Below are positions 8,806 to 18,201 of a stretch of DNA of 64,000 bases, piece by piece (position 1 is the first letter of the stretch; the number at the start of each line of letters is the position of its first letter). Below the pieces are notes generated by a model, which saw only the letters and a program-made list of their open reading frames with translations, ran no database searches and had not been told where the DNA came from. The position numbers were made by a program, and so were the translations under genes. Source of the DNA: Streptomyces cadmiisoli (lineage in GTDB: Bacteria; Actinomycetota; Actinomycetes; Streptomycetales; Streptomycetaceae); assembly GCF_003261055.1 (NCBI RefSeq), contig NZ_CP030074.1, positions 905,902 to 969,901 on the forward strand. The letters run 5' to 3'.

Positions 8806-8977
8806 GGGGCGTCACCGCGCACCGGCTGGGCACCCCGTCTCCCCGACATGCCCAGCAGGCTACGCAATCAGAAGAAGCACCAGGTCAGCACTCCATTGCG
8901 CCGACATCGCGATCATTGCGCAGCCGTGTGCACCGCGTCCTTGCGCAGCCCTGCTCGTGGACCGACGAGGAGGACCC

Positions 8978-9339
8978 ATGTAGGCACTGCGCATCGACCC
9001 GGACGCCACGGTCACGGACCTCAAACTGCCGCGCCCGATGCGCGCATCGAGATCCAGGAACACGTCGGTTCCGACGCCGTCGACCAAGGGTTCACCACCG
9101 GGGTGCCGTTGTGCACATTCACGGCAACGGGCCGAAGCAAGGACTTCCCCAGAACCTGGCCGCATGGGCCTGGGCGAGTGCCTGGCGTGGCATGCTCCCT
9201 GTACCCGCTGGCCGGTCCCATCGTCATCACGGGCCGAACCGCGAGCGGGGACATGGCGGCACTCGACAGCGACCTTGCGCAGCACGCCAAGGCCGTTGCG
9301 CAGACCGTCCGCGACACGCTGTCTGTTGTCTCACACTGA
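8978..9339 (+). pseudogene. Small actinobacterial hypothetical gene, stop at codon 2 and frameshifts
   Basis: A very good ribosome binding site (GAGGAGG) precedes ATG 8978, but the next codon is TAG. Reading on, ALRIDPDATVTDLKLPRP appears in that frame, then in other frames VHIHGNGPKQGLPQNLAAWA and LYPLAGPIVITGRTASGDMA followed by ALDSDLAQHAKAVAQTVRDT. Joined together these look like one compact small protein encoded on streptomycete mobile elements (DUF3846-like by appearance). A single base change from AAG to TAG plus at least one frameshift would account for the damage. The family name is tentative; the broken state is clear. Confidence 0.6.
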
Positions 9340-9541
9340 AACGTCCAAGATCTCTCTCACCGGAATGTCACCTGGAACGCTCTGTTGAGCTGGTGTGTTG
9401 GTTCTATGACGTGACATTGCGTGAAACGTGATCGTGGCAAGTCACGCAAAAGCGCAGGACATTCCGATGCGAATCGCGTAGAAGATTTGATCTTGGTTCG
9501 TGGGTCCGGAGTACCTGTCTTGGTCTATGGGCTTGAAGCGC
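9340..9541 (+). promoter_or_regulatory. Leader-like region before the degenerate array
   Basis: This 200-bp non-coding stretch is less G+C-rich than its surroundings and precedes the first recognisable repeat. It contains an 8-bp inverted repeat, TTGCGTGA at 9417-9424 and TCACGCAA at 9442-9449, and several similar short motifs around GACATT and GGAATGTCACC. It could be an array leader or part of a transposon end; neither is proved. Confidence 0.3.
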
Positions 9542-10468
9542 GGTACATCACTACTTCTCCGCGTGTGCGAGCGTCACGGTCTTCGGTGACGGTTCTGCGT
9601 GTGCGCGCTGGCCTTCGAGGCGGGGCTGCGGATTGCGACCCGCCGCGGTACATCTCTGCGTTCACAGACCGAACCCGCCCTGGCTGGCCGTGAGGGGGGC
9701 GAGTGCTGCTGCACCTCCGCGTATGCGGAATGGGTGAAATGCCCCCGAGGTATGTGGGTGCTGCTGACTGGTGCATCTCTGCGGGTGTGCGGACTCGACG
9801 CCCGCGGGCTCTTGGATGTGTCCGTCACGTCTGGTGCATCTCCGCGCGCGGAGTGGACAGGGTAACGATCCGCGCGTTCGTTCCGTCGATCGGTGCATCC
9901 CTGCGCGTGCGGGTGGACGCGCGCCAGTGGGACTTACCCCGACTAACGGTAGGTGTATTGCTGCGCTGCGGGGTGAACTCGGCATCGCAACCAGCCTCGA
10001 AGTGCCCGAACGGTGCATCTCCGCGCGCGGGGTGGATCCGCATCTGAGGAAGCGGCAGGGCGGACGGACCGGTACATCTCCGCGTGTGCAGGTGGGATCT
10101 TCCTCGGCACGCTGGTAGGTCGCGTCGTACGGTGCATCTCCGCGCGTGCGGTGTAGGCATTAGTCCAGGTGGCGCAGATTCCCGACGAGGCCGGTGCATT
10201 GCATCTCTGCGTGTGCGGAGTGGACGAGACGGCCAGGAGGGCTCCCGGGGCGGTCATCGATGCATCTCCGCTCGTGCGGGGTGGCCGGTATGGGCGATGT
10301 CGATGACCCGGGCGATCACGGTGCATCTCCGCTCGTGCGGGCTGGACGCCGGAAACTGCGAGGCGATGTGCGACACGGCCGGTGCATCTCCGCGTGTGCG
10401 GGTGGACGCCGACACCACCGAGGTCGACTTCCTCGGCACCGGTGCATCTCCGCTTATGGGGGACGGAC
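9542..10468 (+). CRISPR. Degenerate type I-E-like CRISPR array, about 15 units
   Basis: Repeat-like units recur every 59-63 bp. Clear units begin at 9709, 9770, 9833, 9892, 9952, 10012, 10071, 10131, 10199, 10259, 10320, 10381 and 10441; weaker ones near 9542, 9590 and 9647. The consensus begins GGTGCATCTCCGC, has a variable YGTG loop and ends GCGGGGTGGAC; most intervening sequences are 33 bp and unrelated. It resembles the I-E repeat of actinobacteria but nearly every copy differs, mainly by changes and indels in the loop. A 7-bp local duplication interrupts the unit at 10193-10205. The array ends 223 bp before cas3 and is read in the same direction. It may be decaying, or may be a diverged array used only by the adjacent Cas6e. 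Confidence 0.75.
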
Positions 10469-10691
10469 TCTCTTTGACCTGCGCTTGTGTGGTGACTTTG
10501 CCCTTGCGTGATGTCGGTGTGGGCAGGGTGACTGAGGCAGTCTGTCCTGTTTCCAGAGCTGATATTGCGTTCTTTGTAGCTATTTCACTCAAGAGGGCGG
10601 TTGTGGGAAGCAGTCGGCGACCTGCCGGGGCGTGGCGGGGTAGAGGGCGACGTGTTCGGTTTCGGTGGCTGTCAGGAGGGGGAGCGCAGGC

Positions 10692-13598
10692 GTGGGGGTA
10701 GTGGAAGACAGCAGGATCAACGGGCTGACGTTGTGTCTGTGGGGTAAGTACTGTGCCCGTCATGGGCTGATCTATCCGGTGCTGTTCCACATGCTCGATA
10801 CGGCTGCGGTGGCGGGGGAGTTGTGGGACCGGCTACTGACCGGGCCGCAGCGTGACACTGTCGCGGCGGGGCTGGGGATGAGCCGGGCGCAGGCCTGCTG
10901 TGTGGTGATGTTCATCGCAGGCCTGCATGATTTGGGCAAAGTGAGCCGTTTCCAGGCCTGCGAGCCGGTTGCGTGGGCACGGGTCAGCGATGAGCTGCGG
11001 GCCGATGCGGGCCGCTGGAGACTGATGCGGCACGAGCGGGCTTCCGTGCATGCCCTGGTCGGGATCCTCGCGGAGATGGGCTACGAACTGTCCGGTGATG
11101 CCAGCCCGGCCGTGCGGATGGCGCAGATTGCCGGCGGTCACCATGGACGTTTCCCGCAGCTCGATGTGCACGGCGCGGCCAGCGTCCGGCGCGTGCAGGT
11201 CGATCTCGGCGGCCGGCTGTGGCAGGAGATCCGTTACCGCTACGCCGCTCAGGTGCGGCATCTGACGGGTGCCGAAACGGTGCCGGGGCAGGTGTCGGTC
11301 ACGGCGGCGGTACTGATGACCGGGCTGGTGATGGCCGCCGACCGGCTGGCCAGCCAGCGCAAGGTGTGGGCGCCGCGGGCGGATGCGCCCGCCTACGGTG
11401 CTGCCCAGCATTTCGCCTGGGCCCGATGGAAGGCCCGTGAAGTGGTGGAGGAGTCACGGCTGGCGCGGATCGACCTGCCGGTGCTGCCGTTTATCACCGC
11501 GCATCCCCACCTGCGCGCCCCGAACCCACTTCAGGCATCAATCCTGGACAGCCTTCCCCAGCTGGCCGATGCACGGGGCGCCGGGATCGTGCTGGTCACC
11601 GACGGCACTGGCGCGGGCAAGACCGTCACTGCCCTGGAGGCGTCCCGCATCCTCAACGACGCGTGCGGCAGCCGGGGACTGTGCTTCCTGCTGCCCACCA
11701 CGGCCACCGCGGACGCCGCCTACGACACGCTGTGCGGCTATCTTCATGCGCACCGTCCCACCCCGGCCGTGCTCACGCTCGTGCACAACCACAGCTGGCT
11801 GAACGCCGCCTACTCCGATGAGATGCTCGCCCCCGGCGACGTCCCCACCTGCACCGGCGACGACCCCCACACCGACGAAGACGATGACGACGACTGCCGG
11901 CCGCCAGGCAACGGTGGGAAGAGCGGGACCTGGCGGCGGATCCTCCCGGACGGCTGGGTACGCGGCTGGGACCGTGCACTGCTGGCCCAGTTCACCGTCG
12001 CCACCGTCGACCAGGCACTGATGGCCGCGCTCCCGGTACGCGACAGTGCCCTGCGGATGCTGTCCCTGTCGGGCAAGTGCGTGGTCGTCGACGAGGCGCA
12101 CGCGCTCACCGCGTTCAGCCGGCGCATCCTGCTGCGGCTGCTGCACTGGCTCGGTAGCCTGCGCACTCCGGTGGTCGTGCTCTCGGCGACACTGCCGGGA
12201 CAGACGGCACGCGAACTCTTGTACTCCTACCTGGCCGGTGCCGGACACCGCAGACGCGATCTGATCGCGCGCGAGGACGAGTTCACCGTGCCCTACCCGG
12301 GCTGGCTGTTCGCCGACGCCGCCACTGCCCAGACTGCTGTCATCCTTGGTGATGTACGCACCCGGCACGCCGCCGCGCAGCAGCGCACCATCACACTCCG
12401 CCTGGCCCCGGCGCGCTACCGGCGCCTCGAGGTTCCGGCGCGCCGGGCCAGAACGGGGGAGCGGCTGGCCCGTATCGCCGCCGCAGTCGCCCCCGTGGCA
12501 CGGCTGGGCGGATGCGCCGTCATCGTGTGCGCCACGGTCGCCGATGCCCAGGACACCTACCGCTACCTGCAGCAGTTCCTTGAATGGCCCGCAGGCCCGC
12601 AAGACCTGCTGCTGGTCCACGCCCGTTTCCCCGGCCACTGCCTCGAACGGGCGCTGGCCCGGGTCCGTACCCAGCTGGGCCCGTTCGGGCCGCGCCCCGA
12701 ACGGCTGGTGGTGGTCACGACCAGTCTGCTGGAACTCAGCCTCAACATCGACGCCGACCTCGTGGTCAGCGACCTCACCTCGCTGGCCCGGCTGATCCAG
12801 CGCGCGGGACGGCTGTGGCGCTTCGAACAAGCCTGGCAGGACGAACGTCCCCCCGGCATCACCCCGCGTCCGCCCTGGATCCGGGCCCGCGGCCCCCGCC
12901 TCACCGTCCTGCACCCTATCGACCATGACCGCACCACCCTGCTGCCCGAGGCCTGGGCCGCCACTGACCACCCCTACCTCCAGCACGCCAGCGCCCACCT
13001 GCTCACCCTGCCCGGCCACCAGCGGATCACCCTGCCCGAGCAGGCCCAGCACCTGGTCGAACTCGTCCACCAGTCCGGCCTGCCGGCCACCTGGTCCGGC
13101 CCGCTCGCCGCCCTCCACGAGCAGCACCTGGCCGCCGAGCGGGCCGAGGAGCACACCAGCACCATCCATCTCATCCCCCCGCACGACCGTGTCGCCTCCC
13201 TGGCCGACCTGCACCGCCAGAAACTGACCGCCGCGCAGGCCGCCACCCGCCCGCACGACCGGCCCCGCCGCGTCCTTGCCTCCTACCGGCGTCCCGGCCA
13301 CCCGCCCACCCTCGACACAGCCGGCCGCTTTCCCCTGCTCCAGGGACCTCACCTGTGCCCAGCCGCCATCCGCACCGTCCTGCAGCACACCGTGCCGGTC
13401 CCCAGCGCCTGGGCCGCTGCCGCTACCCAGGACCACCAGAGCCCCGAAGCCTGGCAACAGCACCCCCTGCTCGCCGACCTCGTCCTCCTCCCGCACGATC
13501 CGGACCGTCCGCAACCAGTCCAGCTCGGCCACCACCTGCTGCACATCGACGACGAACTCGGCCTCATCCACGGCGAAACGGCCCCCGCAGCGCACTGA
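10692..13598 (+). CDS. cas3: Cas3 helicase-nuclease, type I-E
   Basis: A 968-residue Cas3 with an N-terminal HD nuclease and a superfamily 2 helicase. HD-domain ligands are visible: His33 (FHMLDTA), His79-Asp80 (GLHDLGK), His120 (SVHALVG) and His150-His151 (GGHHGRFP). Helicase motifs are GTGAGKT at about 305-311, VVVDEAHAL, VLSATLPG and LIQRAGRLWR. Cas3 is recruited by target-bound Cascade and degrades DNA. GTG 10692 is chosen because AGGAGGGGGAG lies 7 bases upstream; a GTG at 10665 is possible. An insertion rich in Asp (near TDEDDDDDC) separates the helicase motifs. All catalytic motifs look intact, which is unusual for a cas operon linked to transposase genes. It heads the cas run but is separated from cas8e by 443 bp. 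Confidence 0.93.
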   Translation: MGVVEDSRINGLTLCLWGKYCARHGLIYPVLFHMLDTAAVAGELWDRLLTGPQRDTVAAGLGMSRAQACCVVMFIAGLHDLGKVSRFQACEPVAWARVSDELRADAGRWRLMRHERASVHALVGILAEMGYELSGDASPAVRMAQIAGGHHGRFPQLDVHGAASVRRVQVDLGGRLWQEIRYRYAAQVRHLTGAETVPGQVSVTAAVLMTGLVMAADRLASQRKVWAPRADAPAYGAAQHFAWARWKAREVVEESRLARIDLPVLPFITAHPHLRAPNPLQASILDSLPQLADARGAGIVLVTDGTGAGKTVTALEASRILNDACGSRGLCFLLPTTATADAAYDTLCGYLHAHRPTPAVLTLVHNHSWLNAAYSDEMLAPGDVPTCTGDDPHTDEDDDDDCRPPGNGGKSGTWRRILPDGWVRGWDRALLAQFTVATVDQALMAALPVRDSALRMLSLSGKCVVVDEAHALTAFSRRILLRLLHWLGSLRTPVVVLSATLPGQTARELLYSYLAGAGHRRRDLIAREDEFTVPYPGWLFADAATAQTAVILGDVRTRHAAAQQRTITLRLAPARYRRLEVPARRARTGERLARIAAAVAPVARLGGCAVIVCATVADAQDTYRYLQQFLEWPAGPQDLLLVHARFPGHCLERALARVRTQLGPFGPRPERLVVVTTSLLELSLNIDADLVVSDLTSLARLIQRAGRLWRFEQAWQDERPPGITPRPPWIRARGPRLTVLHPIDHDRTTLLPEAWAATDHPYLQHASAHLLTLPGHQRITLPEQAQHLVELVHQSGLPATWSGPLAALHEQHLAAERAEEHTSTIHLIPPHDRVASLADLHRQKLTAAQAATRPHDRPRRVLASYRRPGHPPTLDTAGRFPLLQGPHLCPAAIRTVLQHTVPVPSAWAAAATQDHQSPEAWQQHPLLADLVLLPHDPDRPQPVQLGHHLLHIDDELGLIHGETAPAAH

Positions 13599-14041
13599 AG
13601 CCCGCCGCAAGACAGGCCGCAGAATCCCGACGCAGCCACCGCCGGCCTCACCCTGCCCGCGGAGCGCCACCACTGCCGAGGGACATGCGAACCCGGCTAC
13701 AGCGCACGGCGGTGCAAACGGCGCGCACCGTCCCCCGTTGCGCGCCTGGCCCGCACTCCAGCCGTTGATCACACTAGTTCGCAGGCTCTGTACCGCGGTT
13801 CACCACGGATGCTTTCCTTGATCCATGTGACGGTGCGTATCGCACGTCACGGAATGTTTCCGTCCGTCGTCTCTGCGGCCCCTGCGATCCGCTCCCGCCC
13901 CAGGACGTCCTCCACGGACCCAGCCCGGGCGCGCCCCCCTCGCGCCGCATCCAGTCCATAGCGCTCTGCCCGAGCGCGTCGCCCAGGCCTCCTCGCCATG
14001 GCCCCGCACAGCCCGGCAGGAAGCGAAGAGGAGTGTTCGCG
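13599..14041 (+). promoter_or_regulatory. cas3-cas8e spacer with palindromic operator-like site
   Basis: No gene was recognised in this 443-bp gap. A near-perfect palindrome lies at 13827-13850: GTGAC and GTGCG on the left pair with CGCAC and GTCAC on the right around TAT, with one extra G on the left. This could be a repressor binding site or an RNA hairpin in the leader of the Cascade genes. A second promoter for cas8e-to-tnsC probably lies in this gap. GAGGAG at its end is the ribosome binding site of cas8e. Confidence 0.45.
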
Positions 14042-15622
14042 ATGCCACCCCCGAGTTTCCGGATCGACCTGAGCCCCTGTATCCCGGTGCGCTGCGGCAA
14101 GCACATCGAGTACGTCGGCTTACGTGAACTCCTCACGGACGCACACCGCATCGACGACCTGGCCCTGCCCCTGCCTCCCGCCCGGTCCGGCCTCTACCGG
14201 GTCCTGGCCGCGATATGCGCCGCCGTCACCGAACTCGACGACCCGGACCAGCCGATCAAGGAGTGGCTGGACCACCGCGCAGAGCTCCTCAGACGCGAAG
14301 ACGGCTTCGATACCGATGCCGTGCACGCCTACTTCGACGCCGATCCCGGCGCCTTCGACCTCTTCCACCCCACGCGCCCGTGGTGGCAGGACGCGGCACT
14401 GGCCGTCCAGTGCCCCAAACGCAGCGGGATCAACTCCCTCATCTACGGCCGCGCGGCCGGCCGCAACCTGGTCTGGTTCAACCCCCGCCACACCGACACC
14501 GATCCCCAGCCCGTGCCCACCAGGGAAGCGCTGTGGAGCCTGCTCGCCTACCACTACTACGGACCCTCCGGGCGGGCCACCACCCGGACCGTCGATGGAG
14601 TCACCAGCGGGCAGCTGAAAGCCGGACCGCTGCGCTCCACCGTCTCCTTCCACCCCCGCGGCCGCACCTTGTACGAGACCCTCCTGCTGCACCAGACGCC
14701 CTACCGCGGCGACGATCAGGCCCCCGGCAGTGACGCCTGCCCCTGGCAGGAACCCCCTGCCCATCCCCTGCGGACACCCCATGCGGCGACCTGGCCCAAG
14801 CGGCTGCTGACCGGCCGCTCCGTGCACGCGGCGCTCCTGGTCCCGGACGCCAGTGGCGAACACGTCACCGACGCCTACCTGACCTGGGCCACCCAGCACC
14901 CGCTGCTCGAGGCCACCGATCCCTACCTCGTCTACGACATCGACCCCAAGGCGCCCGCGGAACGCCGGCGCAGCCCGCGCCGCGCGAACGCCGACCACGC
15001 CCTGTTCCGCGCCCTGCCCGCGCTGGCACTCGCCGGTGATGAACACCGGCCAGGCTGCCGGCCCGAGGCATTCACCACCATCAACAGCCTTCCCAAGGAC
15101 ACGCGCGCCCGCCTGCGCGTGTGGGTGTGCGGATTCGACCAGGAAGGCCAGGTCAACAACCGTATCTGGTACACCAGCCTGACCCCGCCGATCTGGCCGC
15201 TGGCCCAGGAGAACGACCCCGTCAAGGCCTCCCGCATCGTCGAGTGCTGCGCCGCCGCGGAGACTCTGGGCGCCGCCCTGCGCCGACAAGCCGACCAGGC
15301 ATGGAAGGACACCGGCCTCACCCCGCCCCCGGCCAAGGGCGGCGGGAAAAGAGACACCAGCCCGTGGGCCGGACAGGCCCTCGCCGGCTACTGGCCGCGC
15401 GCCGAGCAGGCCTTCTGGGAACTCCTCGACGACACACGGTCCGCCTACGGGGTGTTCGCCGCCACGGCCATCACCGCACTGTCCGAGACCACACGGGACG
15501 CCCTCAACCGCCTGCCCAAGGCCGGCCCGGCCCTGGCCCGCGCCGTGCAGAGCCTGCGACGCGCCGGCACACCCCCCGACGACACCCTCCGCCCGACCAA
15601 AGGACCGCATGCCCAGCCGTGA
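14042..15622 (+). CDS. cas8e: Cas8e (Cse1), large subunit of Cascade
   Basis: A 526-residue Cse1-type protein, close to the usual size of about 500. Cas8e recognises the PAM, starts R-loop formation and recruits Cas3. It was recognised from the typical segments DLFHPTRPWWQDAAL and GRAAGRNLVWFNPRHTD in the N-terminal half, the YHYYGPSGRATT stretch, and from its position before a Cse2 gene. ATG 14042 has GAGGAG 8 bases upstream; an in-frame GTG at 14033 sits closer to it and is less likely. It overlaps cas11e by 14 bases. No frameshift or truncation was seen. Confidence 0.9.
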   Translation: MPPPSFRIDLSPCIPVRCGKHIEYVGLRELLTDAHRIDDLALPLPPARSGLYRVLAAICAAVTELDDPDQPIKEWLDHRAELLRREDGFDTDAVHAYFDADPGAFDLFHPTRPWWQDAALAVQCPKRSGINSLIYGRAAGRNLVWFNPRHTDTDPQPVPTREALWSLLAYHYYGPSGRATTRTVDGVTSGQLKAGPLRSTVSFHPRGRTLYETLLLHQTPYRGDDQAPGSDACPWQEPPAHPLRTPHAATWPKRLLTGRSVHAALLVPDASGEHVTDAYLTWATQHPLLEATDPYLVYDIDPKAPAERRRSPRRANADHALFRALPALALAGDEHRPGCRPEAFTTINSLPKDTRARLRVWVCGFDQEGQVNNRIWYTSLTPPIWPLAQENDPVKASRIVECCAAAETLGAALRRQADQAWKDTGLTPPPAKGGGKRDTSPWAGQALAGYWPRAEQAFWELLDDTRSAYGVFAATAITALSETTRDALNRLPKAGPALARAVQSLRRAGTPPDDTLRPTKGPHAQP

Positions 15623-16220
15623 CGAACGCCGCTGCCACTACGACGCCTTCGTCGCTCACGTCCGCAGCCTGTGCAGCACCCCACGCATCCGCAGCCTCCT
15701 CGAGGACGGCCGAGGACGGCCCCCCACCCAGTGCCCGCGCATGGACGCCTACCTCGTCAAACCCTGCCAAGGCTTCGGCGCCCGCCGCGCCCACTACACA
15801 ACCGCCTCCCTGATCGCCCTGGAACGTCCCGCCCCGGACTGGACCGAGCAGGCACCCTCCGCCCCACTCCCGCACCCCGGCCTCACCCCGGACGATCTGC
15901 TGGAGCGTGAACCGGCACCGCCGGACAACTGGGCACGACGTCCCAACCTCGGCCGAACCCTGGCCGACGCCGCCCGCGCACACCCCCACACCGCAGCAGG
16001 CTGGCAACGCGAAGTGGAAGTGATGGGCGTGCTCTCCGCCGACCTGCTGCACACCCGACTGCCCCACACCGTCCAGCGCCTCCTCAGCCTCGGCCTGGCA
16101 TACGACGTCGCCGTGCTGCTCGAAGACCTCGCCCAATGGGACTTCGAACCGCTGGAAGTCGCCGGCCGCTGGCGCCACTCCTTCTACCTGACCGTCCCCG
16201 ACACCCTCCTGGAGCTGTGA
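15609..16220 (+). CDS. cas11e: Cas11e (Cse2), small subunit of Cascade
   Basis: A 203-residue, largely helical Cse2 protein. Two copies line the belly of the I-E Cascade complex and stabilise the displaced strand. Supporting features are its size, the basic residues early in the protein, LVKPCQGFGARRAHYTTASL, and LARTL-type arginine-rich segments near the middle (NLGRTLADAARAHPHTAAGW). It starts inside the end of cas8e and its TGA overlaps the ATG of cas7e by one base, so translation is probably coupled. A short tandem repeat at 15706-15720 (CGAGGACGGC twice) adds a few residues near position 35. Confidence 0.85.
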   Translation: MPSRDERRCHYDAFVAHVRSLCSTPRIRSLLEDGRGRPPTQCPRMDAYLVKPCQGFGARRAHYTTASLIALERPAPDWTEQAPSAPLPHPGLTPDDLLEREPAPPDNWARRPNLGRTLADAARAHPHTAAGWQREVEVMGVLSADLLHTRLPHTVQRLLSLGLAYDVAVLLEDLAQWDFEPLEVAGRWRHSFYLTVPDTLLEL

Positions 16221-17413
16221 TGCACACCCGCTACCTCGACATCCACGTGCTCGAACACCGGCCGCCGTCCTGCCTGAACCGGGATCGGCACAACATGCCC
16301 AAGACCATGACCGTCGGCAACGCCACACGCATCATGGTCCCCGCCCAGGCACAACGACGCCCCCAGCGCCTGGCACTGGAGACCACGCTCGAAGAACCCG
16401 CCGCCCGCACCCGCAACCTCCCCCCACAGGTCGCCCAGGCGCTGCGCGCAGCAGGCTGGCCCGAGGAACTGGCCCGCTTCGCCGCCGGACAGATCGCCCG
16501 CTCCGCCACTACCAAAGGCCTGGAAACCAATCCCAAGGAAGACCACCGCACCAACGCCATGCTCCTGGTCGCCGCCGGCTCCATCGTCGAGGACCTCGCC
16601 GAGCTGTGCACCGCTCACCGCGCCGACCTCGAGAAGGGCCTGGCCCGCCTCCAGAAGAAGAAGGAGCCCGACGACAGCGACGACACCAAGCCCGGCCGCG
16701 GCAAGCCGCCCGCCCTGCTGCCCACCGACCAGGTGGCCGCCTGCCTGAACCGTCCCACCGCCACCATCCACCTCTTCGGCCGCATGCTCGCCGGCCTGAC
16801 AGACGCCGACGTCCCCAGCGCCGTACAGACCGCCCCAGCCCTCACCACGCACACAAGCGACCTGCAGCCGGACTTCGTGACCGCAGTGGACGACTGGCAG
16901 GACCCGGGCGACCGCGGCAGCGCCTTCATGGACACCACGTTCCTGACCAGCGGAGTGTTCTACCGGTTCACCACGGTCAACCTCACCGACCTGACCCGCA
17001 AACTCGATGGCGACCAGAATCAGGCGCTACGCCTGGCCGGACTGTTCATGCGCGCCGTCATCATGACCGTGCTCCCCGCGAAGCAGACGTCCACCGCCCC
17101 GCACACCGTGCCCGACCTCGTCGCCTACGCCGTCCGCGACGGCCGCCCCGTCACCTACGCCAGCGCCTTCGAACAGCCCGTGCAAGCCACCCCCAAAGGC
17201 GGCTACCTCACCCCCAGCTACCACGCCCTGGACACCTGCGCCGGCATCACACATCGGCTGACCGGAACCAGCGACCTCGTCGGCCACGGCTACGCCACCG
17301 CCCAGAACAACGACGCAGCCCACCTCGGCACCCGGCACGACAGCTTCGACACCCTCATCGCCGCAGCCCTCGCACACGCCGCCACCGGCCAGCCCCCAGC
17401 CAACGCCGCATGA
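16220..17413 (+). CDS. cas7e: Cas7e (Cse4/CasC), Cascade backbone
   Basis: A 397-residue Cas7 protein that forms the six-subunit crRNA-binding backbone of Cascade. The N-terminus YLDIHVLEHRPPSCLNRD followed by GNATRIMVPAQAQRR corresponds to the conserved I-E Cas7 start (h-x-IH-L-x-x-x-P-x-x-LNRD) and the RxxxSSQ-like position. The C-terminal half has FMDTTFLTSGVFYRFTTVNL and VLPAKQTSTAPHTVPDLVAY, the loop usual in this family. ATG 16220 overlaps the cas11e stop codon. A charged linker with KKKEPDDSDDTKPGRGK occurs near residue 150. Confidence 0.92.
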   Translation: MHTRYLDIHVLEHRPPSCLNRDRHNMPKTMTVGNATRIMVPAQAQRRPQRLALETTLEEPAARTRNLPPQVAQALRAAGWPEELARFAAGQIARSATTKGLETNPKEDHRTNAMLLVAAGSIVEDLAELCTAHRADLEKGLARLQKKKEPDDSDDTKPGRGKPPALLPTDQVAACLNRPTATIHLFGRMLAGLTDADVPSAVQTAPALTTHTSDLQPDFVTAVDDWQDPGDRGSAFMDTTFLTSGVFYRFTTVNLTDLTRKLDGDQNQALRLAGLFMRAVIMTVLPAKQTSTAPHTVPDLVAYAVRDGRPVTYASAFEQPVQATPKGGYLTPSYHALDTCAGITHRLTGTSDLVGHGYATAQNNDAAHLGTRHDSFDTLIAAALAHAATGQPPANAA

Positions 17414-18201
17414 GCGCCCTGCTCCTGCGCCTCGCAGGCCCCCTGGCAGCCTTCGGCACCAGCGCCGCCTTCCACGACCGCGACACCGCCCCCCACCCCA
17501 CCCGCTCCGCCCTGATCGGCATGTTCGCCAACTGCGCCGGACGCGAACCCCACCACGCCCTCGCCCCCTTCACCGAGCTGCCCGGCCAGCCCCGCTACCA
17601 GGACCTGGGATTCCTCATCCGCATCGACCGGCCCGGCACGCCCCACACCGACTTCCACACCGTCGGCGGCGGCCACCCCCGCGACAAGCAACTGCGCACC
17701 AGCGGCGGCCCCCAACGCCCCGAGGCCCAGTCCACTCTCATCTCCCACCGCCACTACCTCGCCGACGCGGTCTTCACCGTCGCCGTCACCGGCCCCACCC
17801 CACTCCTGCAGAGCATCGCCGGCCACCTCCGCCACCCCCACAACGCTCCCTACCTCGGCCGCCGCACCTGCGTCCCCACCGAACCCCTCGTCCTGGCCAC
17901 CGCCATCCCGGACCCCCTGGACGAACTCACCTGCCGCGCCCCGCTCTCCCTCGCCCGACCACCCCGCCCCCACACCTCCACCGTCAACGTCGACTTCATC
18001 CACGAAGACCCCCCACCCAACCCCACCACCGCCATCGACCACTACGAACTGTGCGACCAGCCCGTCGACTTCACCCCCGGCCACCGCCGCTACCACCCCC
18101 GCAACGTGTGGCGCACCCGCATCCCCCTCCCTGCCGCCCTCTACGCCGGCCCCGACCCCCTCACCACCCTCGCCGCCTACATGCACCCGGAGCAGCCATG
18201 A
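17410..18201 (+). CDS. cas5e: Cas5e (CasD), Cascade 5' handle-binding subunit
   Basis: A 263-residue Cas5 of the RAMP fold. The start SALLLRLAGPLAAFGTSAAF is the classic Cas5 N-terminus (LLLRLxGPxxSFG), followed by DTAPHPTRSALIGMFANCAG, the usual P-T-x-S-x-x-GhhA segment. Later segments include TVGGGHPRDKQLRTSGG and LGRRTCVPTEPL. It binds the crRNA 5' handle and holds Cas8e. It overlaps cas7e and cas6e by 4 bases each (ATGA), so it belongs to one translationally coupled unit. Confidence 0.92.
   Translation: MSALLLRLAGPLAAFGTSAAFHDRDTAPHPTRSALIGMFANCAGREPHHALAPFTELPGQPRYQDLGFLIRIDRPGTPHTDFHTVGGGHPRDKQLRTSGGPQRPEAQSTLISHRHYLADAVFTVAVTGPTPLLQSIAGHLRHPHNAPYLGRRTCVPTEPLVLATAIPDPLDELTCRAPLSLARPPRPHTSTVNVDFIHEDPPPNPTTAIDHYELCDQPVDFTPGHRRYHPRNVWRTRIPLPAALYAGPDPLTTLAAYMHPEQP

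Noticed and set aside
10474..10502. TTGACC as a -35 box for cas3
   Set aside because: No acceptable -10 element at the right distance; left unannotated.
11538..13772. Long minus-strand frame of 744 codons opposite cas3
   Set aside because: It is a shadow of cas3: low-complexity Gly/Val/Gln-rich product, no start signal, and the opposite strand has all Cas3 motifs.
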